Positions 23,128 to 29,462 of a stretch of DNA of 45,586 nt are shown here, in pieces (positions within the stretch are counted from its first letter, which is position 1; every line of letters starts with the position of its first letter). Source of the stretch: Streptomyces acidicola (GTDB taxonomy: Bacteria > Actinomycetota > Actinomycetes > Streptomycetales > Streptomycetaceae). The translations under genes and the position numbers were made by a program. Below the pieces are notes generated by a model. The model was given only the letters and a program-made list of their open reading frames with translations. It was not told where the DNA came from and searched no databases. The stretch is from NCBI RefSeq assembly GCF_009377235.1, contig NZ_VMNX01000051.1, positions 1 through 45,586 of the forward strand, in the 5' to 3' direction.

Positions 23128-23895
23128 ATGAGCGGAATCCTTGAGGGCAAGCGTGTCCTGATCACCGGCGTGCTGATGGAGTCCTCCATCGCCTTCCACA
23201 CCGCCAAGCTGGCGCAGGAGCAGGGTGCCGAGATCATCCTCACCGCGTTCCCGCGGCCGACCCTGACCGAGCGCATCGCCAAGAAGCTCCCGAAGCCCAC
23301 CAAGGTGATCGAGCTCGACGTCACCAACGACGAGCACCTCGGGCGGCTGGCCGACGTCGTCGGTGAGGAGCTCGGCGGTCTGGACGGCGTCGTGCACTCC
23401 ATCGGCTTCGCGCCTCAGGACGCCCTCGGCGGCAACTTCCTCAACACGCCGTTCGAGTCCGTCGCGACCGCCATGCACGTCTCGGCGTACTCCCTGAAGT
23501 CGCTGACCATGGCCTGCCTGCCGCTGATGCAGAACGGCGGCTCGGTCGTCGGTCTCACCTTCGACGCCCAGTACGCCTGGCCGCAGTACGACTGGATGGG
23601 CCCGGCCAAGGCCGCCCTGGAGGCCACCAGCCGCTACATGGCGCGCGACCTGGGCAAGCAGAACATCCGCTGCAACCTCGTCTCCGCGGGCCCGCTCGCC
23701 TCGATGGCCGCCAAGTCCATCCCCGGCTTCGGCGAGCTGGCCTCGGTCTGGGACCACCGCTCCCCGCTGGAGTGGGACCTCAAGGACCCCGAGCCGGCCG
23801 GCAAGGGCGTCGTCGCCCTGCTCAGCGACTGGTTCCCGAAGACCACCGGCGAGATCATCCACGTGGACGGCGGTCTGCACGCGATCGGTGCGTGA
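23128..23895 (+). CDS. fabI: Enoyl-ACP reductase FabI/InhA
   Basis: 255 aa. NADH-binding N-terminus GKRVLITGVLMESSIAFHTAK, SIGFAP at 91-96, and the InhA-type catalytic set F145, Y154, K161 with the family spacing (YDWMGPAK). Ends EIIHVDGGLHAIGA. Catalyses the last reduction of fatty acid elongation and belongs to the triclosan/isoniazid target family. Cotranscribed with fabG (3-bp gap). A strong terminator follows at 23923. Confidence 0.97.
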   Translation: MSGILEGKRVLITGVLMESSIAFHTAKLAQEQGAEIILTAFPRPTLTERIAKKLPKPTKVIELDVTNDEHLGRLADVVGEELGGLDGVVHSIGFAPQDALGGNFLNTPFESVATAMHVSAYSLKSLTMACLPLMQNGGSVVGLTFDAQYAWPQYDWMGPAKAALEATSRYMARDLGKQNIRCNLVSAGPLASMAAKSIPGFGELASVWDHRSPLEWDLKDPEPAGKGVVALLSDWFPKTTGEIIHVDGGLHAIGA

Positions 23896-23922
23896 CCGCT
23901 GCCGCTGAGGCCCGGCCGATGA

Positions 23923-23958
23923 CCGAGGGCCCGCGTCCCCGTGGATGCGGGCCCTCGG
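23923..23958 (+). terminator. Terminator of the fabG-fabI operon
   Basis: A 12-bp perfect stem CCGAGGGCCCGC / GCGGGCCCTCGG, extendable by GTCC/GGAT to 16 pairs around a CCGT loop, 28 bp after the fabI stop. Confidence 0.88.
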
Positions 23959-24032
23959 CGCGTCGCCCTGTGTCCCCCGTTCGGCCCATCCGGCCGGGCG
24001 GACGACGGGGACGACTCGCACTCTGGGATTAC

Positions 24033-24066
24033 GCCTTCACCACGTGATCAGGGGTTCACCACGTGG
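24033..24066. promoter_or_regulatory. Paired TTCACCACGTG boxes upstream of a small exported-protein gene
   Basis: The 11-mer TTCACCACGTG occurs twice about 21 bp apart (two helical turns), each containing the palindrome CACGTG, 30-60 bp before the GTG of the next gene. This could be an operator for a dimeric regulator. Confidence 0.5.
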
Positions 24067-24098
24067 TCCTCCCCAGCTCGGCCGAGGAGGTCTCCCTT

Positions 24099-24497
24099 GT
24101 GCGTCTGTTCCGCATCGTCGCCCCGGTGACCGCGGTCGTCGCCGCCCTCCTGATCGTGCTGTCGTACGAGGCCGTGCCCCATGCTCCCGCGGGTGCCCGA
24201 CCGCCCGCCGAGGGCGATCCGTTCGGGGCGGAGTGCCGCACGAACATCACCGGCTCCCGCGTGGTCGCGTACTGCCACAACGCCTACGTGGACATCGACC
24301 GCGTACGCCTCCACATCGAGTGCGACCGCTGGTGGGACATCGACAGCGACGCCTCCCCGGTGGACGTCGGTCCCGCGCGGACCGAGCGGCTCACCGGCCG
24401 CTGCTGGAAGGAGGTCCGCTCGGCGTGGGTCAGCCACCAGAGGCTGCTGCCCTCTTCGGCCGACCCGGACGACCCGGACGCTCCGGACGGCACGTGA
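24099..24497 (+). CDS. Small exported or membrane-anchored Cys-containing protein
   Basis: 132 aa from a GTG at 24099 with GAGGAGG 8 nt upstream. One N-terminal hydrophobic segment (about 5-25, IVAPVTAVVAALLIVLSYEAV) acts as signal anchor or signal peptide, followed by a Pro/Ala linker. A compact domain follows with four cysteines (AECRT, AYCHN, IECDRW, GRCWKE), likely two disulfides outside the cell. The tail is Asp/Pro-rich (SADPDDPDAPDGT). I do not recognise the family. Its last 68 bp overlap the end of the convergent FadR-type regulator gene on the other strand. Confidence 0.72.
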   Translation: MRLFRIVAPVTAVVAALLIVLSYEAVPHAPAGARPPAEGDPFGAECRTNITGSRVVAYCHNAYVDIDRVRLHIECDRWWDIDSDASPVDVGPARTERLTGRCWKEVRSAWVSHQRLLPSSADPDDPDAPDGT

Positions 24498-25146
24498 ACG
24501 GATAGCTCGCGGCCTCCGTGGCGGCCGCCTCCGCGTCGCCCGCGCGGATCGCGTCGACGAGCCGGGTGTGCTCCATGTACGTCCCCGGGGTCAGCTCCTG
24601 GCCGACGTCCCAGCGCAGCCAGTCCCGCAGCACCTCGCCCAGATCCGCGTACATCGCCGTCATGGGGTCGTTGTGGGACGCGGCCACCACCGCCATGTGG
24701 AACGTCGCGTCCGCGGCCACGAAGGCCTCGGCGTCGCCCGACGCCCAGGCCTCCTCGCGCCGGACGAGGAGGACGTCGAGCTGCTTGAGGTCCTTCTCGG
24801 TGCGCCGCTCGGCGGCCAGCCGTGCGGCGCTCGACTCCAGCGCGGAGCGCAGCTCGGCGATGTGCTCCGGATCGGCGTCCGCGAAGCGTCGGTGCATTAC
24901 TCCGGCCAGCTCGCTGGTCGCGACGACGTACGTGCCGGAACCCTGGCGGATGTCCAGCAGGCCGTTGTGCGCGAGGGCCCGTACGGCCTCGCGGACCGTG
25001 TTGCGCGCCACACCCAGCTGCTCGACCAGCTCGGGCTCGGTGGGAATGCGGGAACCGACCGGCCACTCACCCGAGGCGATCTGGTTCCGCAGCGCGGCGA
25101 TGACCTGCTCGGACAGCGCCGAACGGCGGGGATGGCTCAGCGGCAT
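24430..25146 (-). CDS. GntR-family transcriptional regulator, FadR/FCD subgroup
   Basis: 238 aa, ATG at 25146 with GAAGGT upstream. N-terminal winged helix: ALSEQVIAALRNQIASGEWPVGSRIPTEPELVEQLGVARNTVREAVRALAHNGLLDIRQGSGTYV is the textbook GntR DNA-binding domain. The C-terminal FCD ligand domain (about 90-215) carries metal-site histidines in FHMAVVAASHN and MEHTRL. The ligand is probably a small carboxylate. Divergent from the MFS transporter, 82 bp apart, with an imperfect palindrome over the transporter promoter, so it probably represses that gene. The final PERPGRPGRPKR tail is encoded by the overlap with the convergent gene. Confidence 0.92.
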   Translation of the reverse strand: MPLSHPRRSALSEQVIAALRNQIASGEWPVGSRIPTEPELVEQLGVARNTVREAVRALAHNGLLDIRQGSGTYVVATSELAGVMHRRFADADPEHIAELRSALESSAARLAAERRTEKDLKQLDVLLVRREEAWASGDAEAFVAADATFHMAVVAASHNDPMTAMYADLGEVLRDWLRWDVGQELTPGTYMEHTRLVDAIRAGDAEAAATEAASYPFTCRPERPGRPGRPKRAAASGG

Positions 25147-25190
25147 GGCGTTACCTTCGCACGAAGTCCCCGGCGGCGAAGCGCAGGGAG

Positions 25191-25228
25191 TGGACAACCA
25201 ATCATCCCATGATTCTATGATGGGTGGC
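25191..25228 (+). promoter_or_regulatory. Candidate promoter and operator of the MFS gene (leaderless)
   Basis: A TGGACA -35 (25191-25196), 19-bp spacer and TATGAT -10 (25216-25221) put the start site at or next to the ATG at 25229. The imperfect palindrome CCATgATtctATgATGG (25207-25223) overlaps the -10, an ideal place for repression by the adjacent FadR-type regulator. Confidence 0.65.
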
Positions 25229-26614
25229 ATGACGCGCGAGGAGATACGGACGACGACGGCCCCCACGACCCGGACCGAACCCCGGGCACACGGCCCGGCG
25301 GGCACTGGGCCCGGGGTCCGCGGCCCGGCCGGCTCCCCGGACGCCGCCTCTCCGGGCGAAACGGCCCCCACGCGCGCGTGGGGGCCCCGTCTCGTGGTCG
25401 TCGGCATCGTCCTCGCGGCCCTCAACCTGCGCCCTGCCATCACCAGCCTGGGAGCCCTCCTCGAAGAGGTGCGCGACGGGCTCGGCATGAGCGGCAGCGT
25501 CGCCGGGCTCCTCACCTCCGTACCGCCGCTCTGTTTTGCGCTCTTCGGAGCCATGGCACCCCGGTTCGCCCGCCGCTTCGGGCCGGGTGCGGTGGTCTGC
25601 GCGGGCATGCTGGCGATCGCCACCGGCCTGGCGGTCCGGCCCTACGCCGGGACCACCGCGGGCTTCCTGGCCGCCACCGCTCTCGCCCTGATGGGCATCG
25701 CCGTCAGCAACGTCCTGATGCCGGTGATCGTCAAGCGCTGGTTCCCCGACCGCGTGGGCTCCATGACCGGCCTGTACTCGATGGCCCTCGCCCTCGGCAC
25801 CTCGCTCGCGGCGGCGCTCACCGTCCCCATGACCGACGCCCTCGGTGGGAGCTGGCGGTCGGGCCTCGTCGCGTGGGCGGTCCTCGCGGCGGCGGCCACG
25901 CTGCCGTGGATGGCGATGGCACGCGCGCGGGGGACCGTCACCACGACCGACGCCGCCCGGAGCGTGCCGTCGCCTCGGCAGGACCCTGACGCGCCGCGCA
26001 TCACCCGGAGCCGTACGGCCTGGGCGCTCGCCGTGTTCTTCGGGCTCCAGGCGACCGCCGCCTACATCGCGATGGGCTGGATGGCGCAGATCTTCCGCGA
26101 CGCGGGCGTCCCGGCCGGCACGGCGGGCCTGCTGCTCGCCGTCACGATGGTGATGGGCGTGCCGCTGGCCTTCGTGATCCCCCGGCTCGCCACGCGCCTG
26201 ACCCACCAGGGCCCGATCGTGGTGGTCCTGGGCGTATGCGGCCTCGCCGGGTACGCGGGTCTGTACGCCGCCCCGGCGGGCGGTGCCTGGGCGTGGGCGA
26301 TGCTGATCGGCGTCTCGAACTGCGCCTTCCCGCTGGCTCTCACGATGGTGGGGATGCGGGCGAGGACCTCCGCGGGCGTCGCCAAGCTGTCCGCCTTCGC
26401 GCAGAGCACCGGCTACCTGATCTCGATCCCGGGCCCGCTCCTGGTCGGCGTCCTCTACCAGCACAGCGGCGGCTGGGGCCTGCCGATCGCCCTGATGACG
26501 GGCCTGATGATCCCGCAGATCGTGGTGGGCGTTCTGGCGGGCCGGCCCGGTACCGTGGAGGACGAGGCCGCGCGCCGAGCCGAGAGCCGTGCGCTGAGCC
26601 GGGCGGCGCGCTGA
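25229..26614 (+). CDS. MFS transporter, CynX/NimT (cyanate/nitroimidazole) type
   Basis: 461 aa from the ATG at 25229; ATGs at 25217 and 25220 overlap the -10 element and are less likely. A Thr/Pro/Gly-rich cytoplasmic N-terminus of about 50 residues is followed by 12 membrane helices. The family mark is GIVLAALNLRPAITSLGALLEEVRDGLGMS in helix 1, as in CynX. Other features: KRWFPDRVGSMTGLYSMALALG, and a central loop with a long charged stretch. Substrate unknown; the family exports or imports small anions. Regulated by the divergent FadR-type protein (inference from operator position), and followed by the SGM_5486-type small protein. Confidence 0.92.
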   Translation: MTREEIRTTTAPTTRTEPRAHGPAGTGPGVRGPAGSPDAASPGETAPTRAWGPRLVVVGIVLAALNLRPAITSLGALLEEVRDGLGMSGSVAGLLTSVPPLCFALFGAMAPRFARRFGPGAVVCAGMLAIATGLAVRPYAGTTAGFLAATALALMGIAVSNVLMPVIVKRWFPDRVGSMTGLYSMALALGTSLAAALTVPMTDALGGSWRSGLVAWAVLAAAATLPWMAMARARGTVTTTDAARSVPSPRQDPDAPRITRSRTAWALAVFFGLQATAAYIAMGWMAQIFRDAGVPAGTAGLLLAVTMVMGVPLAFVIPRLATRLTHQGPIVVVLGVCGLAGYAGLYAAPAGGAWAWAMLIGVSNCAFPLALTMVGMRARTSAGVAKLSAFAQSTGYLISIPGPLLVGVLYQHSGGWGLPIALMTGLMIPQIVVGVLAGRPGTVEDEAARRAESRALSRAAR

Positions 26615-26674
26615 TCCCGCCGTCCGCCCGACCCCCGGCGGCGGCCGGGCGGACGAAGGTGCGAGACTGACGAC

Positions 26675-26791
26675 ATGCCTGTGCTCGAGCCGAACCCTCA
26701 GAACGGCCAGAAGAAGATGCTGATCGTGTTCGGCGCGTTCTTCGCCATCTTCGTGATCATCGGAGTCATCGCGACGATCGCCTCGCCGTGA
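26675..26791 (+). CDS. SGM_5486-type small transporter-associated membrane protein
   Basis: 38 aa: ATG at 26675, a hydrophilic start (PNPQNGQKK) and a single membrane helix (MLIVFGAFFAIFVIIGVIATIA) ending in SP. This matches the tiny Streptomyces family named SGM_5486 transporter-associated protein, found after CynX-type MFS genes. AAGGTG lies upstream. Too short for routine gene callers. Probably a regulatory or stabilising subunit of the transporter 60 bp upstream. The last six codons are also the first unit of a 17-bp tandem repeat array. Confidence 0.82.
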   Translation: MPVLEPNPQNGQKKMLIVFGAFFAIFVIIGVIATIASP

Positions 26792-26873
26792 CGATGGCCG
26801 CGCTGTGACGATGCCGTTGCTCTGACGATCGCCTCGCCCTGACGTTCGCCTTTCCTTGACGATCCGCGTGGCC
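26772..26873. repeat. Six degenerate 17-bp tandem repeats
   Basis: Six consecutive 17-bp units at 26772, 26789, 26806, 26823, 26840 and 26857, consensus TGACGATCGCCTCGCCC, without gaps. Units 1 and 4 are nearly identical; units 2, 3, 5 and 6 keep the TGACG[A/T]T head. Unit 1 encodes the C-terminus of the SGM_5486-type protein; its stop codon TGA is the start of unit 2, and every later unit also begins with TGA. Confidence 0.9.
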
Positions 26874-26913
26874 GTCCCGCGCCCGCGAGCCTTTGGGCGT
26901 CCTGGGCGGGCTC

Positions 26914-26945
26914 ATGGTGGGGCTGGCCCCACCATCCCCTAGGGG
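26914..26945. promoter_or_regulatory. Adjacent palindromes upstream of a small membrane-protein gene
   Basis: A perfect inverted repeat ATGGTGGGGC-TG-GCCCCACCAT (26914-26935) abuts the palindrome CCCCTAGGGG (26936-26945). With only a 2-nt loop the first is more likely a protein-binding site than a terminator, 120 bp before the start at 27066. Nothing else is recognisable in 26874-27065 except a ribosome binding site. Confidence 0.6.
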
Positions 26946-27065
26946 GCGAGGGTCAGGGTGAAGTGGGTGGATCACCGGATGGGTCGCGGGGCTCGCATTC
27001 CGTAGCTTCGAGATGTGGCCGCGAGGAAGCGGCCCACGGAGCACTCAAGGACCCACGGAGGCGGC

Positions 27066-27281
27066 ATGTCGGCCCGTACGCACACCCGGCCCCACCCGGC
27101 GACCACGGGCGGCGTCGGCGTCCGGCTGCCCTGGTGGGCCTTCGTCCTGCCCATGCTCGCCTTCGTCGCCCTCCTGCTCATGATCCTCAACCCCTCGGAC
27201 GCCCAGGCGGCGACCACCGACCCGGCGCTGACCCACCTCTTCGAGCTGATACAGCAGGCCCTGCTGCACGGCATGCCCTGA
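27066..27281 (+). CDS. Small hypothetical membrane protein
   Basis: 71 aa, ATG at 27066 with GGAGG 5 nt upstream. Basic, His/Arg/Pro-rich N-terminus of about 20 residues, one membrane helix (WWAFVLPMLAFVALLLMILNP, about 23-43), then a short outside tail ending LTHLFELIQQALLHGMP, which could be amphipathic. The DAQA sequence after the helix looks like a possible signal-peptidase site. I do not recognise the family. Two palindromes lie upstream, and sixA begins 67 bp downstream. Confidence 0.72.
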   Translation: MSARTHTRPHPATTGGVGVRLPWWAFVLPMLAFVALLLMILNPSDAQAATTDPALTHLFELIQQALLHGMP

Positions 27282-27348
27282 CAAGGGGCGCAGCGGCGCT
27301 CGTCAACTCCCTGCGCCCCATGGCGTGTTTCATGCGAAGCTGGGACCC

Positions 27349-27867
27349 ATGAGCGTCGCAGAACCCCGCAGGATTGTTCTCTTCCGGCATGCGAAGGCCG
27401 ACTGGCCCCAGGTGACCGACCACGAGCGGCCTCTCGCCGACCGGGGCCGCATGGACGCCGCCGTCGCGGGTCGCAAGCTGGCCGACTCCGGCATCCCCTT
27501 CGATCTGGCCCTCTGCTCCACCGCGGTCCGCACCCGCGAGACCTGGAAGCTCGCCGTCCAGGAGCTGCCCCATCGGCCGAAAACGGTCTATGAGGAGCGG
27601 ATCTACGAGGCCTCGCCCGGCGAGCTGATCGAGGTGCTCAACGAGCTCCCCGACGACGCCCAGAACATCCTCCTGATCGGCCACAACCCCGGCGTCCAGG
27701 GCCTCGCCGACATCCTGGCCGGCCGCTCCGAGAGCGACGCCCGGGAACGGATGAGCCGCCGCGGTTTCCCCGCCGCGGCCTTCGCCGTGCTCTCCTTCGA
27801 CGCCACCTGGAAGGGCCTGGAGCCGGGCGTGGCGACGCTGCTCGACTACTGGGCGCCCACGGAGTAG
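27349..27867 (+). CDS. SixA-like histidine phosphatase
   Basis: 172 aa. Histidine phosphatase superfamily with the RHG-like motif RHAKAD (R13, H14), the SixA form, and the second histidine in LIGHNPG (H112). Also ALCSTAVRTRETW and VYEERIYEASPGEL, typical of the SixA branch. SixA in E. coli dephosphorylates phosphohistidine on the PTS protein NPr or, as first reported, ArcB; the substrate here is unknown, but soluble small-molecule or protein phosphatase activity is expected. Start at 27349 (MSVAEPRR) rather than an upstream ATG at 27325, on the position of GGGA. A strong terminator follows. Confidence 0.9.
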   Translation: MSVAEPRRIVLFRHAKADWPQVTDHERPLADRGRMDAAVAGRKLADSGIPFDLALCSTAVRTRETWKLAVQELPHRPKTVYEERIYEASPGELIEVLNELPDDAQNILLIGHNPGVQGLADILAGRSESDARERMSRRGFPAAAFAVLSFDATWKGLEPGVATLLDYWAPTE

Positions 27868-27888
27868 GGGCACGCACCGCAACGACGA

Positions 27889-27921
27889 GGGCCCGGCACC
27901 GCATCGGTGCCGGGCCCTTTT
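27889..27921 (+). terminator. Rho-independent terminator after sixA
   Basis: A 13-bp perfect stem GGGCCCGGCACCG / CGGTGCCGGGCCC with a CAT loop, followed by TTTT. Twenty-one bases after the sixA stop. Confidence 0.93.
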
Positions 27922-28054
27922 CACCACAGCTCTGTACGCTCCGAGCGGCCTGCTCGTGCCGCCTGTACGGTGTACGGCTCTCTACGCCCCCGTACAGCCA
28001 CTCGTGCTGGGTCGGACGAGTCCAGGACGGGGGCCAGGAACGGGCTCAGACGCG

Positions 28055-29266
28055 TCAGACGTCCCCGTCGTGCATGTCCGCCGCCTCGACCTCTTCCCGG
28101 GTCACACCCAGCAGGTAGAGGACCGTGTCGAGGAAGGGGAAGTTCACCGCGGTGTGCGCGGCCTCCCGGACCACCGGCTTGGCGTTGAAGGCGACGCCCA
28201 GCCCGGCCGCGTTCAGCATGTCCAGGTCGTTCGCACCGTCACCGATCGCCACCGTCTGCGCCAGCGGCACGCCCGCCTCGGCCGCGAAGCGCCGCAGCAG
28301 CCGCGCCTTGCCCGCCCGGTCCACGATCTCGCCGACGACCCTGCCCGTGAGCTTGCCGTCGACGATCTCCAGCGTATTGGCCTGCGCGAAGTCGAGCCCG
28401 AGCCGCTCCCTCAGATCGTCCGTGACCTGGGTGAACCCACCCGAGACGACCCCGACCTGGAAGCCGAGCCGCTTCAGCGTACGGATCAGTGTGCGCGCCC
28501 CCGGCGTGAGCCGTACCTCGCTGCGCACCTTGTCCACCACCGAGGCGTCGAGCCCTTCGAGGAGCGCCACGCGCGCGTGCAGTGACTGCTCGAAGTCCAG
28601 TTCCCCGCGCATCGCGGCCGCCGTCACCTCGGCGACCTCCTTCTCGCATCCGGCGTGGGCGGCGAAGAGCTCGATCACCTCGTCCTGGATGAGCGTCGAG
28701 TCCACGTCCATGACCACAAGACGCTGGGCCCGCCGGTGCAGCCCGGCCGCCACCACCGCCACGTCCACGCCCAGCGCCACCGACTCGGTCACGAGAGCCG
28801 TGCGCAGCGTCTCCGGCTCCGTACCGGACACCGCGAACTCGACCGCGGTCACCGGGTACTTGGCGAGCCGGAAGATACGGTCGATGTTGCCGCCGGTCGC
28901 GGTGATCCGCGCGGCGATCCGGGCCGTCGACTCGGCGGTCAGCGGGTGCCCGAGCACGGTGACGAGGGAGCGCCCGAGGCCACGCGGGCGGTTGTCGCCG
29001 AGGCCGGAGATGATCTCCGCCTGCATCTTCATGGACTCCGCCCAGTTGTGGACGGTGGCCCGCAGATCGCCCTCGCGCCCGCCGGGCGGCTCGGTCACGA
29101 GCGCGCACAGCACCATCCGGCCACGGGTGACGACCTGCTCGATGTCGACGACGTCGACGGAGTAGGCGGCGAGGGTGTCGAAGAGACCGGCCGTGATGCC
29201 CGGCCGGTCCTTGCCGAAGATCTTGACGAGGAGAGTAGGGGCGTCAGAGGTCTGCGAAGCGCTCAT
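28055..29266 (-). CDS. serB: Phosphoserine phosphatase SerB
   Basis: 403 aa, ATG at 29266 with GGGAGC upstream. Two N-terminal ACT-like regulatory domains (about 12-90 and 95-175) precede a HAD phosphatase domain with nucleophile D187 and acid D189 in VMDVDST, motif II in VVSGGF, and motif III DGANDLDML. This ACT-ACT-HAD build is the SerB2 type of mycobacteria. Releases phosphate from O-phosphoserine, the last step of serine synthesis; the ACT domains bind serine or other amino acids for feedback. Its 3' gap to the sixA terminator (27922-28054) has no gene. Confidence 0.96.
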   Translation of the reverse strand: MSASQTSDAPTLLVKIFGKDRPGITAGLFDTLAAYSVDVVDIEQVVTRGRMVLCALVTEPPGGREGDLRATVHNWAESMKMQAEIISGLGDNRPRGLGRSLVTVLGHPLTAESTARIAARITATGGNIDRIFRLAKYPVTAVEFAVSGTEPETLRTALVTESVALGVDVAVVAAGLHRRAQRLVVMDVDSTLIQDEVIELFAAHAGCEKEVAEVTAAAMRGELDFEQSLHARVALLEGLDASVVDKVRSEVRLTPGARTLIRTLKRLGFQVGVVSGGFTQVTDDLRERLGLDFAQANTLEIVDGKLTGRVVGEIVDRAGKARLLRRFAAEAGVPLAQTVAIGDGANDLDMLNAAGLGVAFNAKPVVREAAHTAVNFPFLDTVLYLLGVTREEVEAADMHDGDV

Positions 29267-29462
29267 GGTGCTCCCACCGTATCCGGCACTCAGTGCGCGT
29301 CGCCTCCGAGGTCCCCCCAGCGGACGGCGAACACTGGGTTGCGGGCGGATGACGTACGCCTGGATCGTGGGCGCCGTGCCTCTGATCCGCGGCGCCGCGC
29401 GGGGCGGCGGTCCACGAATCCCGGCGCCATTGGTCCTTCACGGTTTCCCGCTTCCCGGTCCC

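Noticed and set aside
22408..23895. Start of a polyketide or fatty-acid-derived natural product cluster
   Set aside because: fabG-fabI here is the primary-metabolism pair; no ketosynthase, acyltransferase or carrier protein is nearby.
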